Shown: positions 37,130-51,327 of the stretch, one piece after another
Layout of the letters: every line of letters begins with the position of its first letter
Numbering within the stretch: position 1 is the first letter of the stretch
From: Mesostigma viride
Lineage: Eukaryota > Streptophyta > Mesostigmatophyceae > Mesostigmatales > Mesostigmataceae
DNA: 64,000 nt
Direction: 5' to 3'
Assembly (NCBI GenBank): GCA_009746045.1
Contig: RPFO01000079.1
Span: forward strand, 4,694,584-4,758,583
Notes under the pieces: generated by a model
The model's database searches: none
What the model was told of the DNA's origin: nothing
The model's input: only the letters and a program-made list of their open reading frames with translations
Made by a program: the position numbers and the translations under genes

Positions 37130-37587
37130 AGTTGGATGGAGTCTAACGACGATGACAACTGCTGAAGCTGAAAGCGAATGATGATTGTATTAGCAATAAT
37201 ACAATGAGAGAGCAATGGAAGCTGAGGGCTCAGAATGGAACGTCTGGGCAAACTCGGGTGCTGCGGCACTCCCCAGTGCTACGCCTATATGCCTATGGCG
37301 GTGCTACCTGCAGCACCTCACCAGTGGACAACTGTACACTGCAATGCCATGCGACCACGTCACTAGCAACCAGCTAAGACTCGGCCCGTCAGGCCCGGCT
37401 ACACCGGACCTGGCGGGTCGAGCTAGCACCTAGGAACAGTCTGGCACTAACTGCACGTCAGTCCACCTGACGCCTCAGTACCGTACGCCCTGCCGTACAG
37501 TACTGAGGTGTCCCGCTCAGCCGCGGTAGGCAATACGCGGCGCGCAGGCCGGAAATCCGTGTGTCAGCCTAAGCATCTCATCTAACT
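37130..37587 (-). repeat. 3' LTR of the copia-type element
   Basis: 458 bases, matching 53344-53801 at all but about one base. Preceded on the minus strand by a purine-rich stretch (AAAGGAAAACATAATGGG) that can serve as polypurine tract. Confidence 0.92.
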
Positions 37588-38034
37588 CCCATTATGTTTT
37601 CCTTTCAGGTTGAAGGCTAGCGACTTCAATTAAGCCTGACCCTGCCCAGCTAGGAGACTGACTCCAAGCTGACTGAGGTGCTGAGCAACTGACACCCATA
37701 CTGCAACATCTGGACTGAAAAAGATGGGCCCCAGAACTCGTGCAATACTTGTGATGGCATCACGTTTAGCTCAACATGCCCGGGGAGTTCCTCCTCCTCG
37801 CGAGCTCACAAGGGAGATAGCTATGCCTGTCTGCCTATCCAGGGAGTGCATCACCAGCCAAGAGAGCCATTGTAAAAAAAATGCCAAGGTAACCGTTTAA
37901 GAGGTTCCATGTTGTTCCATCATCATCGCCCACTCAGAGAAAAGATACCCAGCCAGGCTGGGTCAACTGAGCTCAAGTTACCTGCAACCTGAGGAGTGAC
38001 AGGAGGCAGGTTTATTGCACCCTGCACTGTCCAT

Positions 38035-38245
38035 GTTGTACCTGCACAACATGTGAGGACCAGCCACCCCTGCCCTGCACAGAGGGGGCTGAAGTCCTAG
38101 TGACAGGTGACAGGACTATGACATCCTGGACCTGGCCACGTTGCACCTGCACAACGTGGGGAGACCAGCCACCCCTGCCCTGCACAGTGGTGGCTGAAGT
38201 CCTGGTGACAGGTGACAGGAATATTTCATTCTGCACCTGGGCTGA
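38035..38245. repeat. 105-bp tandem duplication in the copia 3' region
   Basis: A unit starting GTTGYACCTGCACAAC and containing CCAGCCACCCCTGCCCTGCA is repeated at 38035 and 38140, with a partial third start near 38249. It lies in the roughly 1-kb non-coding stretch between the RNase H end and the 3' LTR. Confidence 0.75.
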
Positions 38246-38660
38246 GCACGTTGTACTAGACAACATGACAGCACCCATGCCTTTACTGCCACTGAACAGT
38301 GAGGCCAGGTGGCCCAGGAGATCCACAGTGAACTGTGGTCCTGGGTAGCCACCTGTCAAGGGAGCTTTGACCCTCCACTTGAATGGGAGGCACCTGAGCC
38401 ACTGAGCTCAAGGCCAATCCACCAAGGTATACACCCTAGTGGAGAAAGAATGTGAGATACATCCCCTGCCCACCTATGAAGGTGGGCATAACGAAATTCC
38501 ATGGTGTTGAAAAAATCAAAACAGATTTTATTGGCATAGGGCGCGCAGATGAGTGAAAACAGACTCCAACCAACCCCCCTTGCTGGAAGCCACAACCTAC
38601 CCCTTGGACCTGCCCAAGGGGTACTGGGTTACCTAGGCGGCCCTGGTGAACAGGACCCTG

Positions 38661-40199
38661 CTAGGCGTCCCCCCTATGGGGCAGGGTTGCCTGCTTGCCA
38701 TAGGGGTTCATCAAGTGGTACAACAGCTGGTATTGGTCAGCTGCCTGCTGGGGCACTTTCGTGAGTGCATCAGCAGCGTTGTGTTTGTCCTCCACGTGAC
38801 GGGTGGACTCCCAGTAGGTGGACTCCTGTTTAAGGACCACCCAGTCAAGATCAGTGTGCACAGCATAGGGGTTAGCAAGGAAACTGAGGACTGACTGACT
38901 GTCAGTGAGCAAGTGTGCCACCACCCCAGCATTGCTGCCTGCTTGCATCTGCAACCACACCAGCACATGATTCAAGTACCTGGCATGAAGCACTGCGGAC
39001 ACCACTGCCCTGCACTCAGCAGCATTGCTGCTGACAGCCTTGCGTCTATGCAACCGGCTGTACCATGAAATGAGAGACAATGGTGCATCGTCATTTTGCA
39101 CAAAATACAAGCCTGATTCCCTTGCCTGCAACTTGGTAATCTGCCTGGACTCCATGGAACTGTCCATCATAGCTTGGATGTGAATTGTTTTGTGGAGATC
39201 CAAAGAATGCAAGATAAGGGGAGGGCCTTCCTGGAGAGTTTTGGTGATGGCTTTGTGACCTACTTGCATCAAGACATCATCATCAACTCTGCTAACCACA
39301 GCCAGGTGAGGTGCACACGTTGAGCACAACCACCCCAGCTTGCCTCTAATGGTGGGACAGGCTCCAGGTTTGATTTTGGTTTGCAAAACCTCCAAGCAGC
39401 TGTGCATGTAATCATTGGGAGAATAAAGTGCACACACCCACTGGTTTTGATGCTGCTGGAGTTGTAACATTGTGCCACAAAATTTTATGGCAGTGGTGCC
39501 CAGCTCTACTTGCTTGCCAATCTCAAAATGCTGTGACACTTGTTGTATAAAATCATCTACAGCACGCCTTGGCCCAGCAATCAGCTGATCATCCCCATGC
39601 CACACAAAGGTGAGTATGCCATGAGGGTGTGGGACCACAAAGAAGCAAGGGTCTATGTCATCATATCTAGCCCCTAGCTTTTCAAACACAGCCTGAGCTG
39701 ACATCCTGAAAATTCGAGGAGCTGATTGCAGCCCTTCAACACCTATGTTAGCTTTCAGGTACTGCTGAGGGATGTGTTTTGCCCAAACTCTGGGAGTGGA
39801 GACTACATACACCTGACCATGCCACACTTGTTGTGCTATCTCAGGTGAGCCTTTCAGGAAAGCCCTTTTAATGTCTGTAGCCTTACAGATATAATCATCC
39901 CCATCATTGAGATGACCCACAAAGACAGACAGCAAGATTTTGAGGGATGTTTGCTGAATGCCTGGCGTGTACAACTCCGCCTCTGTCAGATCAGTGGTGC
40001 CCTTGAACTCTGTCACACAAGGTCTAGCATGGAAAATGACAGACCCATCTGCTGCTGTCTTATGTTTACACACAAACTTCAGGCGCAAGTGCTTGCACCC
40101 TGCAGGCTTTTTGTCAATGGGTGTGACAGGTGGAGTGTGAGAGGGGCTAAGAGGATCTGGCACTACCCATTCTTCCCTGGCCTTGTTGAAGGCCTCCAC
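38661..40199 (-). CDS. copia-type reverse transcriptase and RNase H (element part)
   Basis: 512-codon open frame in the copia element. RT motifs: ATDIKRAFLKG (Asp109), GLQSAPRIFRMS near 157-167 (the LYGLKQSPR position of Ty1/copia), and FVWHGDDQL with the catalytic Asp pair at 203-204. RNase H motifs follow: SNAAECRAVVSAV, LLTDSQSVLSFL and HVEDKHNAADALTK, the classical copia arrangement. Function: copies element RNA into DNA and degrades the RNA strand. This part is open from end to end. Confidence 0.9.
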   Translation of the reverse strand: MEAFNKAREEWVVPDPLSPSHTPPVTPIDKKPAGCKHLRLKFVCKHKTAADGSVIFHARPCVTEFKGTTDLTEAELYTPGIQQTSLKILLSVFVGHLNDGDDYICKATDIKRAFLKGSPEIAQQVWHGQVYVVSTPRVWAKHIPQQYLKANIGVEGLQSAPRIFRMSAQAVFEKLGARYDDIDPCFFVVPHPHGILTFVWHGDDQLIAGPRRAVDDFIQQVSQHFEIGKQVELGTTAIKFCGTMLQLQQHQNQWVCALYSPNDYMHSCLEVLQTKIKPGACPTIRGKLGWLCSTCAPHLAVVSRVDDDVLMQVGHKAITKTLQEGPPLILHSLDLHKTIHIQAMMDSSMESRQITKLQARESGLYFVQNDDAPLSLISWYSRLHRRKAVSSNAAECRAVVSAVLHARYLNHVLVWLQMQAGSNAGVVAHLLTDSQSVLSFLANPYAVHTDLDWVVLKQESTYWESTRHVEDKHNAADALTKVPQQAADQYQLLYHLMNPYGKQATLPHRGDA

Positions 40200-40237
40200 C
40201 CATTTTAGGAATCCTATGTGTGTGCGACAGTCTTGCT

Positions 40238-41188
40238 CTATATCTGTTCATAAGAAAGAGGAGACATTTTAGCCACATCATGCTTGCCCAATCCAAATGA
40301 GGTGGGATGAAGTTTTTGGTTATGAACCAAGTCTGCCACACAGGGTTCTTGCCCTGGGGCATACTTGGGTGTAGCAAATTTTACAGAAGCAATGTTGGTG
40401 TTAAGAAGTTTTTCAAGAGAAATTTTGAAATGAGTCAGATCAACACCACCCAGGTCCTGGATGGATAGTCTATCACTGGAGATAATGACACCAGGGTAAC
40501 AGAGAAAAGGATCCCCCAACAAAGCATTCCCTTTATAACCTTCCAATACCTGAAAAGGAGTGGGGATACCGAGTATAGTCAACATGACCTGACCTAATAC
40601 CTTGAGGGATGACTGCCCTGAGAAATCAGCCACATGGTGCCAGGGTGAAGGTTCCAAAGGCAAATGGGGCACAGCCAGGGCACTGATAATGCTTACCTGG
40701 GCTTGTGTGTCCACTGCAACCATAAATGGGCTATTGTCATTCTGCCCAACCTTCCCCACCTTAGCTGATCCTGCAGCAGTTTGAGCTTTGGCTCTATGAG
40801 CTGCTTGTAAAATGCGAACAGCGTCTGCTAGGCTGCGTTTGGAAGGTGCAGCTAGTGGCTGAGCTATGTTCACACTTGAAGAGGTGATAGGTTGCTGATC
40901 ACCTGTTTTGCCAATGTGACCCTCTGCTGCAGGGGGCCAAGCCTGCAGTGACTGCCTACAATCATCAAGGGTGACCTGGGTGTCACAGTGGTTGTGGCTC
41001 TCACACTCACCAGTGGGTGTTCCAAACAACCACTCACTGGGCAACGCTGGGATGCCAGGCAACTGTACAGGGCTGTCGGCCAACAGCTCTTCCTCCTCTG
41101 CCACGTCTGACACAGTTGGAAAATACAATTTCATCCTGTGAGGTGAACACCTGTGAATCTTTCCCGTGTCATTGTGTTTAACTAACAC
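40238..41188 (-). CDS. integrase C-terminal tail plus retropepsin-like domain (element part)
   Basis: 316-codon frame. It begins with KIHRCSPHRMKLYF, the kind of beta-strand tail seen at the end of retroviral-type integrases. After a low-complexity linker comes FMVAVDTQAQVSIIS with Asp160, then TILGIP and NALLGDPFL near 223-229, which match the D-T-x-A and (I/L)LG-x-x-(F/L)L signatures of aspartic retropepsins. In standard Ty1/copia the protease precedes integrase; here it follows it and precedes the reverse transcriptase. The nested gypsy element lies directly upstream. Confidence 0.75.
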   Translation of the reverse strand: MLVKHNDTGKIHRCSPHRMKLYFPTVSDVAEEEELLADSPVQLPGIPALPSEWLFGTPTGECESHNHCDTQVTLDDCRQSLQAWPPAAEGHIGKTGDQQPITSSSVNIAQPLAAPSKRSLADAVRILQAAHRAKAQTAAGSAKVGKVGQNDNSPFMVAVDTQAQVSIISALAVPHLPLEPSPWHHVADFSGQSSLKVLGQVMLTILGIPTPFQVLEGYKGNALLGDPFLCYPGVIISSDRLSIQDLGGVDLTHFKISLEKLLNTNIASVKFATPKYAPGQEPCVADLVHNQKLHPTSFGLGKHDVAKMSPLSYEQI

Positions 41189-41238
41189 TGTCCTGCCAGT
41201 GGTGTTAAATTTTAGGATGGTGGCTGGCCCATGCCAGG

Positions 41239-42017
41239 TGTAACAAGCAAAAATGACTTTGTTGTTACATCCTTTGTTTTGTGAATGTTTGGCTTTTATT
41301 TGAGGACTTTTGGATCAGTATTGAGAAAGTTATGAGGTTTCTAAGACGACGGTACTTGGAGCTGATACTTTGTCAACCAACTGATAGGAACCCTCATTGG
41401 TCGTGGCCTGATCCACGTAGGGTTGTAGTTTGTTGGCTGATACTACTGATAGGAGCCCTCATTGGTCGTGGCCTGATCCACGTGGGGTTGTAGTTTGTTA
41501 GTTGGTACTATTGAGTCTTAAATGCTCCTTTGGGACTTCAGTGCTTACGACAGATTTAGGATCTCATGGAAAGATTCTGCCAGGCTGTGTGTGGTGTTGT
41601 TCTGTTCTGTGTGACTAGGATGGATACGAAGATCTTGTATAGAATCCCATGGTTCTGATTGGTTCTCTTCAGGCTAAGGTTGGAGCAAGTTCGACAAGCA
41701 CGTCGATATCAAGGACGTGGGGTCGCCATTGTTGCTACGTTGGTTTTGATTCACCATGGTATAATAAAGCTTGGCTTTGTTGTCCAATCCATAAGAGCCC
41801 CTTGGCTATAGACGTCCTTCAGTTCCACAGAGGTCGTCTACACACGAGCTTGTCTTTGTGTCTACAAGGGGTGTGATTCCCTAAATCACGTGCTGTGGAA
41901 TTTCCATCTCAACGTTGCTCGGATACTTGAAGTTCTGCAACTCAGGAAAGCAACCCAGGTAAAAGATCTTTCATATTGGACTGTGGATGATGTTGATGAT
42001 CATTTTTAGTCGTTACA
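41239..42017 (+). repeat. 5' LTR of gypsy copy 2
   Basis: 779 bases, TGTAAC start and GTTACA end, with the same internal 65-base tandem pair as copy 1. Confidence 0.93.
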
Positions 42018-45000
42018 TTGGTATCGGGGATCTCTACTTTGGTGTTTCTCTTGAAGTGTAACCTTCCGGGTAGTACAACGTTGATCAGATGTCTGTCATC
42101 CGAGAAGATTCATAGAGTTGCGGAAAACTTACGGTGTTACAGACTGAGACACATCCTGATGTGACTGTCTTGCTCTGTAACACTAGAAGTCAGCCGTAAC
42201 CGTTGTCTCTACTAGGCAGACGATCGCGACTCCATGTGGAAGTATGAGTAGTTCGAAGACACAATCACCTTTACCCCCTACTAATCAAGGTTTGGGAGAT
42301 CCGTCATCATCTCTGGAACCCATTGCTAGGGAAGGTGCTGAGACAACTACTCATACTCCACGGCGTCAACTTAATTTCAATCGTACTTCTATGACTGAAG
42401 TGAGGCGGGTTACACAATCACCTTCATCCCTACGGAACCAGGTGTGGGCGACCTTCTCCTTCACCTCTCCCTAGAAAAGGGTGTTGCATAAGCCATTATT
42501 AACGCACCACTAAGTCACCGTCCCTTTCTTTAAATTCGTGCAATATTTCATTGACAAGCGTCCTTACTTACGGGCTTTCGGCTGGCTGGCCGCATCGTGC
42601 TGAAGTCCGACCACCGCCCTGTCTGTCGTGGCTGCTGACGCCGCAGTCTCTGCCTAGCTCCAAACATCTTTATATATCGGCATTACGCAAGTGTTGCTAC
42701 GTTTCGAGCAGGGCATGCGGAGTGTTGGGCCAGTAGCTCAGCAGGTCCGGCTCCAGAATCCTGCTAGGAGCTGTCTTTTTTCCCTGCAGGCTCTGTTTTC
42801 GGCCAGGCTGACATGGCGCTACGGGTTATGGCTGAGCCGACGCACTGTTGCTGCCGACGGCACCTATCACCCGGTTTCCGGGTTGCGGCTGCACGCACGA
42901 CCACCACCGCGACCGCCTGACGACGTCGCCGTCTAAGGTTGTTTTTTTTTCCCGGTGCTGCTTTTCTTTGACGACATTTTTACGGTGTGGCTCAGGTTAC
43001 ACCTCGTGTCTTTTGAGGGTGGCTCCGGATGAGCGGACAGTAGGGATTCATGGCTGCCTTTTTACGCAAGGTTCCTTTTGCACTCACTTGACAATCTTTC
43101 AGGATCCTTTTCTTCGGTGCATGGGCAGCCTACCCTTGCTGTTTAAGGACTGTGGCACGTCCTTAATTCACGCGTCGCCAAACATTTGTTTCAGTTGTGG
43201 GGGAAACTCTTCCTTTTCTTGTTGAGCATCATGACAGTGGAGGCGTTCTAGGTTGAGCTTTGGTTCCTCCCACGTGTATGGTGGTTTGGTTTTGGTGGGG
43301 AGGAGAACAACGGCATTTGTGTTGTTCCCACTATCATCATGGTACTATGGGTAGGGCGAGCTCCCTAGGAGTTGTCCAGATTGGTGGCAGCTACGTCTGG
43401 TTACCCTGAGCAATTTTTTGCGGGGGAGTGGACATCCTGGATGTCTGCAATGTAATTTCCAGACGGCATCACACATGCCAGGGCAGAACAACAGCATTTA
43501 CGGGGTTTCCACTATCATACTTGGACAGCTGTGTCTAGTTACCCTGAGAAAATTTCTGCGGGGGAGTGGATATCCCAGGTCTGCCAAAGGGTGCCAGATG
43601 CTATCATGGAGGCATATGGCATGGTAGATGCCACCACATCAGGGGACATCGGGATACCTGCAGTGGGTTGTCCCCTAGAGGGTATCACACGTGCACCCAT
43701 GAGTTGCCAGGTGTCTCTTGCATGGGTTGCCCACTTGCTAGACGGTGTCCTTTGACACATGTTCCCAGAGGGGGTGGACCACTTGCTTGACAATGTCCCT
43801 TTACAAGTGGGGTGTGGGTCACTTGCCAGTTGGGGCCCTTACCTGCGCCAGACCATTGTGACCACGCATTTACTTCTCCCAGGACAGGATGGTTACCACT
43901 GCTTGTTGGCAGATGGTCCCTGTTGGGCCTAGGAGGTGCACTAGGACAGCAAGTATGGACACCAGGGCTGCTGTCATAGTTCTTATCTGTGAATATATCT
44001 GATATAGTTCTCAGATCAGAATTTTTGACACTGGTCAAGGCGTTTTTAGGCCCATTTTTTCGATTTTTGGGCAATTCTGCTGGCTGTTGGACAACCTCAG
44101 GCCCTTGTGTTCCTCCGGCTTAGGAGTTCTGGCTACCTGGCACTTGGTAGTAGCCCTGTTCGAGTCTGCTATCTTAATAGGTTGGCAGTCTGTGGCTTGC
44201 CTACTAGGCAGTTTTCTGAGTGCCATAGTGAAGAGTGCTGGCTCCTTCCTGCAGCCTGATTGACGTTTAGTCCGGGCAGTTGACAGCATGTGGTCCTTCT
44301 TCCAAGCAGCTTCTGGAGCCAGGCTCATTGGTGTCCGTCCCAGGCCTCCATAAAGCAGCTTAGTCACTTCCCCATAGCGTGATCGGCGCAAGCAGCTAGT
44401 CTTGGTTGTACAGTCAGGCAACAGCTGTGTTGGATACCCACATGTGGGGGTGGTCCAACGCTGATTGGGCGTGGTGGCAGTAGCCTCTTGGGGGCTTGAG
44501 GCCAGTGGGGGATTGGGAACATGTCTATGGCGGGCATGGTGCATGGAGGCTACGTTGGAGAGTACCCTGGTAGTGGACTAGTGCTGTTGGTGGCAACTGC
44601 AAGCACTCATGGTGACGAGTGCCAGCACTCCTGGTGGCGACTACCAGCACTCATGGTGGGGCCTGAGAGCACTCGTGGTGGCGACTGCAAGCACTGCATG
44701 GTGGCCGCTGGCGACTCTGGTGACTTGGGGACGCCCAAGTGACGAGTATCTGTAATGCTGGTGCCTGCTCCTGACGCAGTGCTGGGTCCTGCCTGCTGGT
44801 GGACATCAAGCCAGCCTTGTGCAGATGAGTAACCTCCTACCCTTGCTTTGCCCTGCTATGGACTTATTCTTGCTTGCATGGTGCCAGGATGGCTTGTTGT
44901 CTTGATAGTACACCATCCGCCCTTGAGCTGATTGCTTGCACAGCATGATGGTTGTATGAATGGGACTGCTTGCACGGGGGGTCTGGCATCATGTTTGCGT

Positions 45001-48000
45001 GGGTAGGATGTCCTTGTTGGTTGGATGATGGGCGGGATCAACGGAGCTACAACTGTGGGGCCGATGGAATCTTTGGCATGACAGTGATGACAATGATGCC
45101 CACTCCGTTGACTCTTAATTGAGGAGTTGGACTACTTGGTGCTGGGCGGGGGCTCACATGAGCTTAGAGGTGTGGGTTAGTTGGGGGACCCATTCAGCCC
45201 TCTACCACCCTTACAACCTGCCTCATGTGCATCAGTATCCGTGGTACACTGACATTAATACCATTTGGCAGTCTACGTGGTCCACGGACATGGATACTAC
45301 TTTCCATGCTTTGACTAGGGGGACATGGTTCAGTCTACTTGCTAGGGCCCTGCCAAGCTGAGGGTGTATCTGTTTGATGACTGATGGCCTCATCCAGCAT
45401 ACCCTTACGCTGCCCTACTTGTGCAACCTTGTCTTGGGCTCCTTCGATCCTAATGCCCACATTACCTTGCATGGTAGTGCCACCTGGATGGATGCGGGGA
45501 GTGATTTTGTTGCTGGGGCCCTGCCAAGCTTGGGCACATCAGTTGGCTGATTGGTGATTGCTTTCAGTCTGCTCTCAAGCTGCCTTGTATGCAACTCTGT
45601 CTTGGATGCTGTAGTTCCCACCCCATCTTTAGTCATGAGGTGCATAGGACGTCTTAATAGAGCGACCCTGCAGGCCACCAGTGGTTTAGTGGGCTGAGAG
45701 ACTTGCCTCCCCCACCCTTCTCTGGTTGGCTGGGCCTCTGTCTTCATGCGTATCCCATGGCGTTTGTTCCTGCTAGGTCATGCTGTCAATCTTGGGAAGC
45801 TGATACCAGGATTATTACAGCTTATTCTACGCAGAGGGGTGGAATTATTAGGCATGCTGGTAGTCTCCAGTTTACCAGTTATGCTGAGGGGGATTTGTGT
45901 GGGGAGCAGGGCGTGCAGGGGATTGGGCTGCACCTAGCCCTTGCATGGGGGTAGCGTGTGCTACGATTTACAAGTTGGGGCATACCGTTCATAATGCTGG
46001 TGAGGCATTACTGATCTTCTGCTATCCCTCTCAAGGCTGTGGATGGTTTTCCCAGGCATCTTATGGAGAAATAGTGTGCCTTGTGATTATCATAGGCCAC
46101 TGGCTATGGGTTTGAGTGTACTAGCTACTAAGGAGATGTGGCTTTACCTCACTCTCACTCCTTTGGTGCGACTGGAGGGGGGGAATTTTGTTCTGGTGGG
46201 GAGGAGATCTGTGAGGATCATAGCGTGGATTCACCCTGGGATTTCAGTTCATCCTGTCGGGCTCACCTCATAGATCCCTGACTATGTGGTATCCTGGTTT
46301 CGCTGGCCATCGGTGGGCTATTTTGGCTGTGCTTTGTGGCACCTCCCCAACCTGCTGACGGGTACCCACTGGTGACAACCCTGTCCACGGCCTCTCTTCA
46401 TCATGGGTGTACTTCTGAGATACCCTTGATCTTCCTGAGGCGACCCTGTTGGCGACGTCTTCCTGCTGGATTGCTCCTGCCTCTTGGTGACTGCACTTCC
46501 ACCTGGGGCGCTGTTGACGTTTCCTCGTTCCAGTTTGCGTGGACTGACGGGTGTCAGCAGGCCTTGGACTTGCTGCAGCAGAAGCTCACGCCAGCCCCTG
46601 TGTTAGGATTGAGCATTCTTGGAATCCACCCAGCCTGCTATGACCTGTTGGTGATCTGAGGGAGGTCCCCAGTTGGGATGGATTGGGGATTTATTATGGC
46701 TCGGTTACCTGCCACTCTGTTGTGGTGATACAGCATCTGTCCCTGACTACCTCTTCCCTTGAGAAGGGCTGGAATCTTTGGGTGTGCTGTGGTGACTAGC
46801 TTTGATGAGCCTTGGACCCTGGCAGCCCAGTTAGTTTTGTGGGGTTCGCTGTATAGAGGGTTAGCCTTGCTACATGACACTCTGCTTCCTGCCCTGATCA
46901 AGCAGTGAGAGTTGTCAGTATTTCGTGGCATGGATCCCTGTGGATGACCCGTTATCCCTGGGAATGTCAGGCTTGTCTTTCACCCGTGGACTCTAGCTGA
47001 GGGAGGGTGGTGTCCCAGAACATGGAGTGGCCTCGCCTTGTTTGGCTTAGGTGCCTTGATCCTGTTTACTCCTTCTTGGATTCATGTGGACTCATTGAAT
47101 CCGACGGGGATCTGAGTTGAGTGGGATGGACTCTGGTGGGAGTTTGGTTGGACTAAGCTGAGATGACATCCAGATTTTGGTGACCAGTTTCTGAGGATGG
47201 TTGAGGGGATCTGAGCTTGGATGGCACATGGAGAGTGACTTCTGTGTTGTACCCTCGACATATGGAGTGGTTCACCTAGGGCTTGATTCCTGGTATGATT
47301 AAGACACGTGGGTCATGTTCTGCATGCACGTCTTCGTGTACCAGACCAATAGTATATACCTGGAGGTTTCTACCTTGGTGCTGCTGAGTGGCCTATGTGG
47401 ATCATAGGAACTGCACGGGCCCCTGTGACCACTATGAGACTTTGGCCAAGGCGTTGGCTGCACTCAACAGAGAGGAGGGGGAGGTGAGCTCTGAAGGCTA
47501 TGTGGAGGAGGTCCTATCTCAGCTGCACACAAGCCTGTATGAGAGTGGCTCCCCTTTTTGTGGCTCATCTGCTGCGTAGGATGTATGCATTGTCACCAGG
47601 ACCTGAGATTGACATGAGGCCTGCTGAGGGGCCGGTCATGCTGGCAGCCTTACCTGAGGCCTTGAAGGAGGCATTTACTCAGTTGCAGCCAGTGAGTATG
47701 GGAGAGGCTTCCTACATGGAGCTGTTGGAGTTTTCAGTTCAGAAGGGTGCCTTTGATTTGGTTCCTTCTTCCTCCAGCTCTGCCAGAAGGTGTTTTCCTT
47801 TGGAGACTTCTAACCTCTTTTGCCATCCAGGGTTGCCCAAGTACACTGTGGAACTTAAGATCCGTCAGACGCCACTAAGGGTGCTGGTGCCTCTGATAGG
47901 TGCTAAGTGGTCGGTGGTCAAGACCTTTCTGCAGTTCTGGTGGGCGTACAGATCATGGGTGAGCAGGCACAAGACGTCCTCTACTTGGGTGATGGACCCT

Positions 48001-48560
48001 GAGAGTCAGTCTGTGGTGCTCTTCTCCTATCCAGGGGCATGCCTTCGCTATGCTGCCCAGATGGTGGCAGGAGCTGCTGAGACTTGCGTGGTGTTGCAGG
48101 TCAGCAGGGACTGGCCAGAGTTGGCCCACATGGTGGAGCAGTTTCCCATGGGTGGACTCAAGGGCAAGGATGGCCTGAATGGGGATTGGTATAGCCTGTG
48201 AGGAACAGGGCTGAGAAGGAAAGGGGGCTTTGGATTGTGGTGTGAGGGGGGGATTCCAGGATGGATGATGGGGGGGCTCCAGTCCAGTTCTGATGTTCCA
48301 GTCCAGAGTTCCAGGTTCCAGGATGCTGAATGGAAGACCTTGTATTATGAGATGTGTTTATCTGGATTTATAGTAGATAAGGTAGTGACTTGTCTGCTGT
48401 AGAAACCTGTGACTAGATGTTTATGAGATAGGAGGCCCTGTTTCCAGGGATGTAAAAACCCATCTGCTTTTCCCAAGAGATGGTGGATTTCTGTTCAATG
48501 TTCCTCTGCCTTCAAGAGTTGGCTATTGGACCTGGGAGGTCCAGTTTTGAGGGGGAGATA

Positions 48561-49340
48561 TGTAACAAGCAAAAATGACTTTGTTGTTACATCCTTTGTT
48601 TTGTGAATGTTTGGCTTTTATTTGAGGACTTTTGGATCAGTATTGAGAAAGTTATGAGGTTTCTAAGACGACGGTACTTGGAGCTGATACTTTGTCAACC
48701 AACTGATAGGAACCCTCATTGGTCGTGGCCTGATCCACGTAGGGTTGTAGTTTGTTGGCTGATACTACTGATAGGAGCCCTCATTGGTCGTGGCCTGATC
48801 CACGTGGGGTTGTAGTTTGTTAGTTGGTACTATTGAGTCTTAAATGCTCCTTTGGGACTTCAGTGCTTACGACAGATTTAGGATCTCATGGAAAGATTCT
48901 GCCAGGCTGTGTGTGGTGTTGTTCTGTTCTGTGTGACTAGGATGGATACGAAGATCTTGTATAGAATCCCATGGTTCTGATTGGTTCTCTTCAGGCTAAG
49001 GTTGGAGCAAGTTCGACAAGCACGTCGATATCAAGGACGTGGGGTCGCCATTGTTGCTACGTTGGTTTTGATTCACCATGGTATAATAAAGCTTGGCTTT
49101 GTTGTCCAATCCATAAGAGCCCCTTGGCTATAGACGTCCTTCAGTTCCACAGAGGTCGTCTACACACGAGCTTGTCTTTGTGTCTACAAGGGGTGTGATT
49201 CCCTAAATCACGTGCTGTGGAATTTCCATCTCAACGTTGCTCGGATACTTGAAGTTCTGCAACTCAGGAAAGCAACCCAGGTAAAAAGATCTTTCATATT
49301 GGACTGTGGATGATGATGATGATCATTTTTAGTCGTTACC
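48561..49340 (+). repeat. 3' LTR of gypsy copy 2
   Basis: Preceded by the polypurine tract, followed immediately by copia integrase sequence on the opposite strand. Confidence 0.92.
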
Positions 49341-49571
49341 CACCTTGCCTAGTCCCGACTCCTTGTAGAATAGGACCTGATCCCCTTCTCTGAAGGTGGG
49401 ACGTGGATGCTTTGCATCCTTGACAGCTAACCTGCTAGCTGTCTGTGCTCGCTGTGCGTTGTATAGGGCTAGTACCTCAGGTGGATAGATGCCTGCATGC
49501 AATCCATCTGGTGTAATGATCACCCCTTGTGGGGTTTTCATGAGTGGCCTCCTGTTGAGGACTTGGCACAA
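49329..49571 (-). CDS. copia integrase C-terminal segment (element part)
   Basis: An 80-codon frame ending at the gypsy insertion. It contains IYPPEVLALYNAQRAQTASRL and TFREGDQVLFYKESGLGKV, a small beta-barrel-like segment typical of the region after the catalytic core of LTR-element integrases. The sequence that would follow lies at the left end of the gypsy insertion, about 8 kb away. The few terminal bases of the frame belong to the gypsy LTR. Confidence 0.65.
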   Translation of the reverse strand: MCQVLNRRPLMKTPQGVIITPDGLHAGIYPPEVLALYNAQRAQTASRLAVKDAKHPRPTFREGDQVLFYKESGLGKVGND

Positions 49572-49639
49572 CCTGGTGGACCACAGAGCTCTGTCAGCAT
49601 ATGACCCACTGTCAGCCAGCAGATTGCCATCTTCTTTGG

Positions 49640-51301
<1,662 letters not shown>

Positions 51302-51327
51302 GAGAGATCCAAACCAATTCTTGACAT

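Larger units (their letters stand above)
41239..49340 (+). mobile_element. Ty3/gypsy-type LTR retrotransposon fossil, copy 2, inserted in the copia element
   Basis: Same family as 25701-33800 and nearly identical through most of its length. LTRs at 41239-42017 and 48561-49340 differ at about three positions by eye, one of them the last base. A TGGTATC primer-binding site and a GAGGGGGAGATA polypurine tract are present. The flanks (CCAGG left, CACCT right) do not form a clean 5-bp duplication. Coding capacity is broken as in copy 1, with many interruptions. The longest remaining frame is a 233-codon 3' segment (47500-48201) of unknown function. Confidence 0.88.
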
